Below, piece by piece: positions 23,097 to 34,115 of a stretch of DNA of 64,000 nucleotides. Source of the stretch: Capitulum mitella. Lineage: Eukaryota > Arthropoda > Thecostraca > Pollicipedomorpha > Pollicipedidae. The position numbers and the translations under genes were made by a program. Numbering within the stretch: the stretch's first letter is position 1; each line of letters starts with the position of its first letter. The stretch is from assembly GCA_030062745.1 (NCBI GenBank), contig CP099842.1, forward strand, positions 5,809,822 to 5,873,821. The letters are read 5' to 3'. The notes under the pieces are model-generated. The model was given only the letters and a program-made list of their open reading frames with translations. It was not told the DNA's origin and searched no databases.

Positions 23097-25249
23097 ACCT
23101 GTCGGCTGGAAATGCGTCAGTCCAGTTGCATTCAGTTACCACAGTTTTCACATCGCAAAATGAAGTTACGTAATTTCTAGAGCATCGTAAATTATAAATG
23201 CCGCCAACGATTTCAAACATCTCATGGGAACAGCCAACCTCGAAAGCACTTCCCACCGGCACATCCCACCACGGTCCGACTACTAAACATCCGCAAACGC
23301 ACCGACATAGGCCACGACCTCTTCCATCAGACGTACCAGCTCCATCACAGCCCTCTCGATGCGCGTTCTCTGTAGGCGCCGGCCGCGGGGACCATCCATC
23401 TCGTCCGGCGCCGGCGGAACACAGTCGGCTCCCGTCCACCCTCGCCGAGTCCGCCGCGCCGCCCCAGGGCCGCCGCCGCCCCGACGGCGCTCCGGCCCGG
23501 CCGCCGCGGCGCCGGCAGCCGCCACCGGTTGCCGGCCGTCGCGCGGGCCGGGCCGGGCAGGGCCGTCTCCCGACACCTGCAGCGCCCGGGCGCCGCCCGC
23601 CCGGCCGCGCCCCACGCAGATCGATCGCCATTCAATGGCATGATTGATATCTAGTGATGACGGACGAGCGTCGGGTAATCTATTCACGATATTCAAACAG
23701 CGCCTCGTCAGCAGGCGCCTGCCGAACAAAGGGAAGATGGCGGCGGCGGCGCCTACCGGGAAGCCCTTCCGCTCGGCGGCGACGGCGAGATGCCTCCCCT
23801 CCCGCGCCCGCCGTCATTTCACGGCGCCTCGAGTCTGACCCCAGACGCCGCCGGGCTCCGCCGCCCGGCAGGCGGACCGGCTGCGCGAGCTCGCCGCGGG
23901 AGCACAGAGGGCCTCGTCTCCGGCCGCTGGGCGCCTGAGAGCCGTGTAATTATCCGGGCGGCCGCCGGAGGTCAGCGGCGACCCCTTCCGGTGTCGGGTC
24001 GCCGTCAGATCGGGCCGGCGGCCGGCGGGGGGCCGGTTACCGTACAGTTAGACAATTACCCGGCCGTGGGAAAGGCGGTGGCCCGTTCGGCGCGAGGCGG
24101 CCCGCGGCGCGCCGGGCCGGGCTGCCGCTGCCGGGATGCCGCCGGGCCGCGGTACGCGGGAGAGACGGGCAGCGGCTGCGTGGTGGGGAAGCTGGCTGGC
24201 TGACAGCGGCCGTTGGACCGCGAACACCGTGGAGAAACGTTCGCCGCCTACTGAAACGGTTGGGAGGGGTCGACGCCTCCCATGTCCAACCTCAGTCATA
24301 CGGCACGAGGGTCCCGATGCGCTTTGAAGATAGGTGGTAAGTCCAGCTCCACCGAAGTAAATCACCCAAACGATCGACCTATAAGAGCTCAACCCGACAA
24401 TAATTCCTTCTGAAATTTACTTCTGAAACTGTGCAAGCATCCTGTTGGTGTTTTTGCTTCATACGTCCAATTTCAGGCACTATTCCACATCAACTGGTAT
24501 AAGAAGTCCACTACTTCAAGAGGTTCGAAGATGGTGAAAAACACAAGACATGCCGGATTTGCCTGGTTGGATGTGCACATCACGAAGGAGCTTATGGCGC
24601 ACGTCTAAAGAACAAGGCATATGTGTCTACTCCAGCAATGCGTCCTTAAACGTCCACCACGTCCCCGGACATTTACTTCAGCAAAAAAAAATAATAATAA
24701 TTTTGTGTCGGAAGGAATTTTACTGGGTACGCAGTTACGACCACAGCAAGGTTTCAGTTACATGGCGAGGGTTACTGCATTGTCCTAGCAACTTTGACAG
24801 TAAGCCATCACTCGATATCATTTCCTCGTCTTTTTTTTGGCATGAGAAATGTATTTTCATGCGTTCCCTGCCGTTCCCCTTTCGTTCACTAAAGCAAACG
24901 CACACGTCCGTCCTCGGGCCATCCAGACGGCGCCGCTCTCGGAGCTGATCCACGTGCCTGAGCGAACGTCCCCGGCCGCCGCCGCCCGCTCAGACCTCGG
25001 TCCCCGGAGCCGCCGGCCGGACGGCAGGGTGTCGACCCGAGGCCGTCGCTCCGCGCCGGCGGTCGGCTCCAGTGCACTCCCGTCTCCCGGCAGATAGCCG
25101 CTATCGGCCAGTGGCCCGGGCGCAGTCAAAGAGAACGCCGGCCTCCGACCCGCCCGGAGCACGGGAGCCTCGCCGGCAGGCCTGCCCCACAAAGGATCTC
25201 CCGAACTCGCCTGACGCTGCCGGGGGTCGGGCGCTGTGGAGCTGCCGGG
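23097..25249. other. noncoding with two GC-rich islands
   Basis: GC-rich islands at about 23365-24190 and 24930-25250 carry long open frames on both strands (up to 220 codons), dominated by Arg, Ala, Gly and Pro. None resembles a known protein. The segment 24200-24930 is ordinary sequence. Confidence 0.45.
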
Positions 25250-25525
25250 TGTTCGGTGTTGAGGGGAGCCAGCACTCCTTGGGGTCGATGGGTGTTGGGT
25301 GTTGGGGGCGCCAGCACTCCCTGAGACCGATGGGTGTTGGGTGTTGACTGGAGCCAGCACTCCCTGGGGCCGCCGGGTGTTGGGCATTAAGGGGAACCAG
25401 CACTCTCTGGGGCCGCCGGGTGTTCGGTGTTTAGGGGAGCCAGTGCTCCCTGGGGCCGACGTGTCTTGGATGCTGAAGGCAGCCCCCCCCCCCCCCCTCC
25501 TGGAGCCACCGGGTATTGGGCACTG
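25250..25525 (+). repeat. minisatellite, 42-43-bp unit (GCCAGCACTCCCTGGGGCCG core)
   Basis: GCCAGCACTCC or a near match starts at 25268, 25310, 25353 and 25396, giving 42-43-base steps, with further units to about 25525. Each unit also has GGGTGTTGGGTGTTG. A C run interrupts the last unit. The antisense frames rich in NTQHP are read-through of the repeat. Confidence 0.85.
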
Positions 25526-27230
25526 AGGAGACCTCGACGCCTCCTCCCACCTTCAGACGCTCAATCACATTAACGGAATATCCGTGCAGGCCCGTCTGCA
25601 TGCACGATAGGTGTGCCCAATGTATTTTGGATATGCATGCACGTTAGCATGCTTGGATGGCGGAATGCCTAAGCAAGAGAATGCTCCCACTCCCCTTAAG
25701 ATTTCGACTTTCCGACTACGAGCCATGCCTCAAATTTTCCGGGCTGGCAAATTCCAAATAAACGTGTAATACAACGCTGTTTTAACCCTTTGCCGACAAA
25801 CATGGATACCATTTGCTTAATAATTTTGGCATTTTAGTTCTTCCTAGTTTTTCTCGTCGTCTTTGTCCATTCCTTAGCCCTTTTCTTCGTGCTTTTCTAG
25901 ATTCTGCGTTTAGTAGTTATCCCTTTTCACCACTCCGTGACAAATACATATCAGTTTTCATTGCCCTCAGCGAAACAAATTTGTAGACGTACTAGTCGAA
26001 CGACGGATCATGAGGCTTACAGCAGCAGTCCCACCTTTCAAACGATGTCTACTCCTCGCAGTTGTAGAGTACACATACTAAACATACGACCACAAATCTG
26101 TATTATGACCAGGCTACAAATACCGAATGCTTACTGCCTTCGCTTAAGCTTATACGGAAGCTTAGAGTCCAACATATTAGAAACTTCAAGTTGTTTTCTA
26201 CCTGTAATGCTCTGTTTTTGCGCAAACTGCGTTAAAGCGCCTGCCCTATCAATTCTGGCTGCGCTCCGAATCTTGTCTGGTAACATTTTAGACCTGAATA
26301 GGGAAACAACCTAACTATCTCGTGAGAATGTTATCACGCATCAGTACTTGCCTTGAGCCTATGCAGAAATAAACATGGCCTCCCTATCGTTAAGTGTGCT
26401 GTTTCCGTTCCGGAGAAATGATAGTGGTGGCCCAACTACAGTTTCACCAGATTTGAACTCGTTTCAAGCATTTCACTTTTTGTGACTTTTGCCTATTCAT
26501 TAATTTTGGTAAGATCTTTCAAACTTACGCTGTTTTTCGTCATTCACCCCTGGGCTGTTTATCGTTTTAAGTTCCTAGTCATGATTCGCAATCGCACTCA
26601 CTTCATCTCAACCTGACTTGTTCTTGGCTTTTTAGTCTGTTCCGCAGTCAGCAAAATGCTCTCACATTAGGGTAACGGAACCCCACAGAAACATCGCAAT
26701 TCTGGGCAAAATTCGGTTACAACGAATCATACACTCCAGACTACCCCAAACCGGTCATAAAGAAAACGAAACGGTGCGTAGGTTATGACGTGGTCCACCA
26801 CTTCACAAAAAGAGTAAGTGTGGTGCAATCACCAAAACGTGGTTGGACTGTTAGTGGTCAGTCTCTTTTCAAGACTGTTACTTCTGGAAATGAAGTCGGG
26901 GTCCTGAATGGTTCCGATGTAATTTAGCGGGCTGTCTGCTCGGAATGTCCATCATTAATCGCACGACGTGCCATTTCGTCGTGGCATTTCTTTCTTCCAC
27001 GTTGTACTGTTTCCCTCCGCGAATGTTAGCAAAAGCCATCATGCAATGAAAAGCCCAACAGCACACTTTGTCACAACCATAACAGCACATTTCCTGGCTT
27101 ATGAAATCCACGTTAGTTATATATTTTGTCCGCGTTCACAAGTAAAATTATGTGCCAGAGCCGATCGCTGGCCACCTGTCGTACGCAGACAATGTGACTC
27201 AAATTGAAATAAAAGCCCCGTTCCGAGACT
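25526..27230. other. AT-rich noncoding stretch, nothing recognised
   Basis: Low-GC DNA. The longest frame (125 codons, 25937-26314) shows no domain I recognise. Confidence 0.4.
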
Positions 27231-27770
27231 TAATGGCCGCCTCCAGCCGACTGGCGACCCGACCCCCTACTCCGGCCCGGCCGGGGGGGGGGGCACCAGT
27301 TGAGCGCCAGCCCTGCAGACCCGTGCGTCTGGGCGGCAGCCTCGCGGCGGCGCGGCGTCAGCTGGCGCTGTCAGCTGGCGGCACCTGGCGGCGGCGTCCG
27401 GCGCGGCGCCGCGGGCCGTTCGATGACGAGCACAGCGCGCTGTGGGCGGAGCCGGTGGCGCAAAGAATTGATTCGGGCGGGAGAAGGCTGCGGGTCGACC
27501 CGCCTGTGAGTGACACCGGCGCTAAAACCCGTCCCGGCTGGTCCCGACCACCGGCGGAGCACCGCGCACCGGCAGGGAGCACAGCAAACCGAGCACCGAC
27601 CCACAGCACAGAGCGCCGAGGAGCAACGGACAGTACAGCACACCGAGCACCGGCAGAGAGACAACAAACCGACCACCCACGGAGAGCAAAGAGCACCGAC
27701 CAACGACGGAGACCACGACACGTGGAGCACCGACCGCGAGCGCGGCAGATAGAGCACTGGCCTGGCGCCG
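27231..27770 (+). repeat. GC-rich island with degenerate GAGCACCGACC repeats
   Basis: GAGCACCGaCC/GAGCACCGGC recurs irregularly every ~25-45 bases from about 27557 to 27750, on a T-poor strand. The 210-codon plus frame and the overlapping minus frames reflect that composition. Confidence 0.45.
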
Positions 27771-29090
27771 CACAAACACGCTGATTGATGGGCTTTTGCA
27801 GCACAAACAGAAGGAGCCGGCAGAGTGCTGTGAAAGCCATCCCAGCGGCCGCAAAAAGATGCGGCTGGAGCCCAGGTAGCAAAACCGAAAGAATAATTGG
27901 CCTGGAAGCACCGCAAGCTTACGTGCAAAACGAATTAGTTGAAGAATATTCGCTTTGCGGTGCTGTTTGAACCCGACTGTAGCTTTTTTTTTTATTGCTG
28001 CTGCTACCCTAGCCTGAATACAACGGAACTACATCATTCAAAATCGGGCAAAAATGGCACTGTGGCAACGTTTAAAAAAGCTAGTATATAATACGCAAAG
28101 GAACAGGAGACAGCGACAGGATGACCGTTACACTCGACTTCAAACACTTGTCTGAAAATGCCGAACACGCGTACCATGGCGGTGCATACACAGACTCGTC
28201 CCAGCATCCGTTAGACCCTGTCCGGTTTTTCCTTTGTTCGCACAGCAATGGTTAGCACCGACCCGTACTGGCATTCTCCCGGGGATCGTCGCAACGACGA
28301 AAGTTTCGCCACATGGCGTTTTTGTCCCCCCCCCTCAATCGATGATGGAAAAACCGGCTTGTTACGAAACTACTGACACGAATAGTCAAGCCTGTGGAAT
28401 GGGCAGACGGCTTGAAAAATGCCAACTTCTCAAACGGCCCCACCAGCGAGGTGATAATGAGCAGCGACCAGCAGAATTTGGTCGCGTCATCTCAAAGTTT
28501 GCGTGACATTATCGAGCTCGTCCCTCCGGTCCGCCGTCCTCGTCCGTCGACCCAGCGATGGACGAGGCTAAATTCTCGACGGACGAGACGGTGGCTAAAT
28601 TCTCCTCGCGTTAACCCTCCTTCAGAATCATTTCAAACCCCTTAACTCAAAACGGGGCTGAGTCACACCGGGAGATGCCGCGCTGAGAGCGCTCGCGGTT
28701 TTCCGCAGCCTTTTCTTTCAACGCGCAGCCAAATCCGACCGTCAAAGCAGCGACGGCAAACAGAACTGGCGAGCCGCGACCGGCTGCGCCGCGCTCGCCG
28801 CGCCGCCACCGCATGCAGATGAGGGCCTGCCGGGGCCGTGCCGCGGCCCTGCAACGCGCGGCCGGCCGGGAGCCCGCGTCCGCCGCTCGAGCCGCGGCCG
28901 CCGAAACAGCCGGCCGCTCGCGGCGAGACGGAGGCCGGGCCGAGCCAGCCCGCCGGCCAATCTGAATTCAGCCTGATTAATATGCGTCCCGGGAAATTGG
29001 AATATTCCGCTGCCGGAACGACGCTCGGACATGCAAAACACCCACAGCCGTAATGGCCCAGGGTCACGCTCGGATGCGGCAGGGCCCGGC
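27771..29090. other. noncoding, GC-rich in the right half
   Basis: Ordinary DNA to about 28500, then a GC-rich block at about 28740-28960. No gene recognised. Confidence 0.4.
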
Positions 29091-29775
29091 GGCGATCCGG
29101 CCGCGTCGTCCGGTGGGATACAACTGTGCCGCCCGGTGAGGTACAACTTTGATACCAGTACCGTCCGGTGGGGCGCAACTGTGCCGTCTCGTGAGGTGCA
29201 CATGACGGCAGCACCGTCCGGTGACGTCCGAGTATGCTGGCAACACCGTCCGGTGGGCTACAACGGTGATGGCTGAACCAACCGGTAAGAATCAACTGTA
29301 CCGTCCCGTGAGGTCCCACCGTGCGGCCCGGTTACGTGCGACCGACGGCTGTACCACCCCGTGGAGAACGCCTGTCATCAAGGGCGCAGCCAGGGTTTTC
29401 TTAAGGACGGGAGCCCAGAGCTCAGAGGGAAATGAAACCATACGAAAGCCGCCTGCTGGGAAGACGGTGTGCAATGGTTTCCACAAAAAATGCGGGCCTA
29501 AGGGGAGTGGTCCGTGCCCCCCGGCCCCCTCCCCCGACCGCGCCTCTGCCTGTCATCCAAGCAGTACCGTCCGATGAAGAACCACTGCAATAGCTGTGCT
29601 GTCCCGTTTGGTACGACCGTACCATCCGGTGAGGTGCGACTGAGATGGCTGTACAGTCTGGTGAGGTACGAATGATGGCCGTACCGTCCGGTGAGTGAGG
29701 TACGAATGTAACGGCGGCACCGTCTGATGAGGCACGACTGATGGTCGTGCCGCGCGGCCAGCGAAGTACACATGT
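29091..29775 (+). repeat. degenerate minisatellite with ACCGTCCGGTGAGGTGC core, interrupted
   Basis: CCGTCCGGTG-type words recur about every 23-32 bases (near 29109, 29133, 29163, 29216 and 29248), stop around 29380, and resume from about 29565 to 29760. The interruption (29380-29555) starts with GCGCAGCCAGGGTTTTC and ends in a C-rich tract, so it may be a small MITE inserted in the array. Confidence 0.6.
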
Positions 29776-30725
29776 GGCAGCTTAGGCTGTGCAATCCAAC
29801 TGATTGCATGTCATCCTCTTCCCCTCCCTAACATTGGTAGAATTTTATATGATTTACTAGTATGTCCCCAAAGTGACGTTCCTGCTTCCTAGTCAACCCG
29901 AGACACATCCGGGCAATGGCCTAATTTTCGCTGACAAATTAGGTTTGTAGAGTCCATCGAGCAAAACATCCTTGTTGTCGTCATCACTGCCAATTCGTTA
30001 CTTTATGGCACGCTGCTATACCGAGCCTGGAGACGCGCAACACGTGAACAAAGACGACCAGCGCACCAGCGTCACAGGACGGCGGGCCCCTGAACTCTCA
30101 CCTGAATCACGACCTCACCATCCCACGGCCAACCGCTATCTCCACATGAGGTACGCCATAGCCTGCAGCAACCCCAGATCACCGTCTCAACCGCCCCCAC
30201 ACGCGCGAAACACGCCACAGGCCAAAGGTGGCTCCGCACCGTCTGTGCGCACGCCGCGCGCAACCCCCACCGGCGTCAGCTCACGACTGCGGGCCGCCGG
30301 TCGGCCGCCCCAGCCGTCCCTCCACCACGCCGGGCAAGCAATGGCGCCCGCCCGGCCCGCCGACCGCCAAGGCCCATGTGCTGCGCCCGCTAAACGGCAA
30401 ACGCGACCATAACGACGCGGCCGCGTCTGGCCGTCGTGAACGGATTGAAATATGACAGCTAAATGGGGGGAAAGCGTGGAGAGCGCGCTGGCTGCTTCCT
30501 GCTGGAAATTGTTTGGTCAGTGATGTTTGTGCGACAGGTGGTTAGCTGTATCGGGCTCGTCATGGCTGTAATAAGAAGCCTGCATTAATTCCGACCTAAA
30601 TTTCAGCTCTGTCTGTACGGACCTGTTGTGACTTATTCCAACGAAATGCAAGGAGTTGTGACGCAGTAGGTCACAGGGGCCTGTTTCCCACCAGCAGGAC
30701 ATAGTATTTCAAAAATACAAATAAA
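29776..30725. other. noncoding stretch with a GC-rich patch
   Basis: GC-rich at about 30180-30430. No gene recognised. Confidence 0.35.
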
Positions 30726-30733
30726 AATGCGGG

Positions 30734-31176
30734 CAGGGATGTCGATCTGTATTCTTTTGAGATGGCTGCCCGGCCCACTCAATGTTGATTTGGGCCCATC
30801 CCGTGTTGGTTTGGGCCCACCCAATATTTTCTGCCAGTTTTAAAGGGAAATGAGTAATGATAACGAAAAAAGGCCGCAATAGATAAAAGATAGGCAGAAA
30901 GTAAAGAATACAGTCTAAAGGGATGTATCTATCTTTCCATCTTATATATGCATGTATATATATATATGTATAGGTATATATATATATATATACCTATATA
31001 CATGCAGATAAATGCAATTTTTCATTTCGTAAATAGCAACAAGAAACTTGAAAAATTTCTGTTGGTCAAAATAAAGTGAGCTAAATCCGTTGGGAAACCC
31101 ACATTTGGGGGAGGTTAAGTTGTCGGGCCCTCGGCTTCCCCCCCCCCCCAATCATTTACAGAAATCGACGCCCCTG
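30734..31176. mobile_element. TA-core hAT-like MITE, copy A
   Basis: Left end CAGGGATGTCGATCTGT. Right end, reverse-complemented, CAGGGGCGTCGATTTCTGT. Flanks are AATGCGGG (30726-30733) and AATGTGGG (31177-31184), a 7-of-8 duplication pointing to the hAT superfamily. The body has the family landmarks CCAATATTTTCTGCCAGTTT, AAAAGATAGGCAGAAAGTAA, an imperfect (TA)n centre (30943-31003) and GTTGGTCAAAATAAAGTGAG. No coding capacity. Confidence 0.8.
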
Positions 31177-31184
31177 AATGTGGG

Positions 31185-33559
31185 AAAAATGATCGCAGAA
31201 TTCCTCTCAATGAGTGCAACACGTAAAGTTCAAAAAAGCCACTTGCTAAACTGTCTGTGGGTAGGTAGCACACCGCAGTGTGAGAGAGCCGCTGGGAGCC
31301 CATAGATGTGATAGAATATGAAATGCACAATCGGCATGTCCCACCGTATCATTGTTTACGTTAAGCGACAAGAACAAAATGAGCACATTTTAGCTATCAT
31401 GTCACTCCCTATTTTGCCGAAATCATTCATTATTTATAGTCATCACCCCGTCCTTATCAAGGGAACGCTGGAACGGTCATTTGAATTGCATGCACTACTT
31501 TAAAGCTTGAAAAATTGTAAGATAAAATATTTCGAGGAGGACACAGACACCGTTTACTCATTCGAGATTTTGCTGTCCTGGAGATCAGTTTTGCGACTGT
31601 AATGCCACTGTATATCATGGAGTTACCGTATTACCATTATCTTCTCGTGCTTGGTTTTTTTAATATCAGCCATCACAAGAGCCGAACAGGTAACATTGGA
31701 TGCAATCCACGTGACGAAGGCAGGGACGGCGGAATTGCGCTTTCGGCTGGGATTGCAAGGCCTGTCAGATCAACGGCCAACCTCATTTGGGTTATCTCCC
31801 CCCCCAAAAAAAAATGGATTTCGTTCTTGTTTGCTATCGCCCAGTCTTCGTTAAACAAACAAACTTTTTTCCCAGGCTTTGGTGGTGGTGTAAACTTGTG
31901 GTTTCTAAAATGCATGAATTTTATTGATTCTGGTCTGTACCCGCCGACATTTTCCAAGTCTTTGCCCTTGGGCATCTATCTACATACTGGCGTATGATAC
32001 AAACTTCTGTCTCTTATGCTGTTTGCGTTTAAAACACGAATTCAGCAGTATTATAACGTGCATTTGTAAACGGTTGAAAGACAGTTCCCTGCTACAACAT
32101 TAAATTATGACTCGAAGCTCGGTAACAAAGCTCTTACAGACCATCATTCGAGAACGCAATCATCATCTCAAGCGCTTGGGACAAAGGGACAGCCAAGCGC
32201 TAAAAACCAGCTCCCACACACGCATAATGTAATGATGCCAGCACCAAACTTCTGACATAATAGAAGGAGCCACCTTGCCAGAGAACCCACGTGATTGACA
32301 ATCAGTACCATGTCCAACAGCACTACGCCGGCATACAGAAAAGGAGTCTCAACATACATCAAGCTGAGCGATGATAAAAACACATAGGACTAGTATATAA
32401 TAAATACACCATAATTTTCCACATAGGGCTCATGCTAAATTTCCAAAAAGCGGGGGCCATGACCCCGCCCTCCCCTTTCCCATGTTCCTACGCCTATGTA
32501 TTAATGTCCACAAAAACGGTTATATTTCTTTCTATTGACGTCACATTTGGTACAAATGGCTTGCCGCATACACTTGTGCTGATTGCTCCTGAAATCATAG
32601 CCAGAATCGTCGCGACCTGTAATGGGCGCCGGGCGCCATCAAATTTAATGACTACCACATCTGAAAAACCATCGGATTTGTACTTAATTTAGCGAAAACA
32701 GTTTTCGTCTGTCGCCGATACTCCCACAATGAATTTTCTTTTAAAGGCGTGAGGTTGATTTTTTTACGATTTTGCTTGGTTTAGTGCAGCAACCAAAATG
32801 GGGAGCAAAAACATAGTTTTGCCCCCAGCCTGGCGGCTGGGCAGCGATCGCCCCCCCCCCCCCTGCTCCCCCCCCTTCCGCCGTCGCTGGATGAAGGACA
32901 CAGACCAGAGGCGCCGGCCGATGTGGTAGCGCAGGGCACACAGCGAGAAAAGAGGCTCTCTGGCCCGCTCCTGAGCACTCCTGTGTTCCCGACTATCAAA
33001 TCGCACCGCTCACCGAGCCGGCTCGGCTCGGAGCGCACTGGCTGCTTGGAAAACCCACGGCTTGCTGCCGGGCACGGTCGCCGCGCTGCGCTCTGGTACA
33101 ACTTTGCGTGGCGGCGCACCTAACGGCTGTTTGTTCCGCCACTGTCAGACGCGTTGCGGCGGCAGGTCTTTTAGGCAGATTGCATCGTCCGTGTCCGGCG
33201 CGTCGGGACGCCGCGCTAAGATGGTGCCGTAAAGCCTATCCGCACGGAAACCTGGAGCGCCTCAACGGGCCTGCCGTCAAGGATCCTGGCGATATTCAAA
33301 GGCGATGTGATTAGTGTGAGATCTCAGGAGCTGAGAAGCATGGTGTAATATCTTAACCATCACTTGCATACTTTTCCAGTGCGAAAATTGCTTGTAAGTC
33401 CCGGTCTGATTCCTTTCTCTCTCACGCACAAAAACACGGCTGACCGCAATAACGGCTCCTACAATAGACGCAGCGATGATGGATGATTGCTCACAGCTCC
33501 GGATTCATGCTTTTCTCCACACATCCCCCCTATCTTCAACACCCTCCTGCCAACCTTCA
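31185..33559. other. noncoding stretch; contains one copy of a dispersed C-rich repeat
   Basis: The block 32797-32893 (TGGGGAGCAAAAACATAGTT, a GGCGGCTGGG word, a C run, then CTTCCGCC) resembles 40697-40790. A word CCATGTTCCTACGCC near 32480 is the complement of GGCGTAGGAAC found near 54804. No gene recognised. Confidence 0.4.
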
Positions 33560-33570
33560 TCAGTCTCCAG

Positions 33571-33609
<39 letters not shown>
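33571..33609. repeat. (CT)n microsatellite
   Basis: About 19 CT units with no interruption. Confidence 0.95.
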
Positions 33610-33612
<3 letters not shown>

Positions 33613-33825
33613 GACGACACCTCTGTAGGAATATATCCCGCAGGTCCAGACCCAGGACTATTAGAGTAGGAGTTCTGTCAATGAGGGTATACAGAGCCTG
33701 CGTAGCCTGAAATATCCCGTGACATTAACAATTTTATGCATTGGCAATTTCTGCCGGAAAACATCTGTAAAGAAACCACGTGGCCCATGAGCCCCACTCA
33801 CCAATGGACCTACATTCTTCCCCCC

Positions 33826-34115
33826 CTCCCCTCCCTTCTGACAACGGCTGTGTCCGCTCGTCCCCATCCCCTCTTCCCCTCTGCAACCCCTCCCATCCCC
33901 TCTTCCCCTCTGACAACAGCTCTGTCCGCGTCTCCCCATCCCCTCTTCCCCTCTGACAACAGCTCTGTCCGCGCCTCCCATCCCCTCTTCCCCTCTGACA
34001 ACAGCTCTGTCCGCGTCTCCCCATCCCCTCTTCCCCTCTGACAACAGCTCTGTCCGCACCTCCCATCCCCTCTGACAACAGCTCTGTCCGCGTCTCCCAT
34101 CCCCTCTGCACTCCC
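33826..34115 (+). repeat. minisatellite, 43-bp unit (CTGACAACAGCTCTGTCCGC core)
   Basis: TCTGACAAC starts at 33909, 33952, 33994 and 34037, giving steps of 43, 42 and 43. Pyrimidine-rich CCCATCCCCTCTTCCCC separates the cores, and shortened units occur at both ends. The antisense frames with repeated GADRAVVRGEEGM read the repeat in changing phase and are not taken as genes. Confidence 0.9.

Noticed and set aside
22969-23631. 220-codon minus-strand frame
   Set aside because: It joins the end of a TTAA element to a GC-rich island. Other frames on both strands are open here as well.
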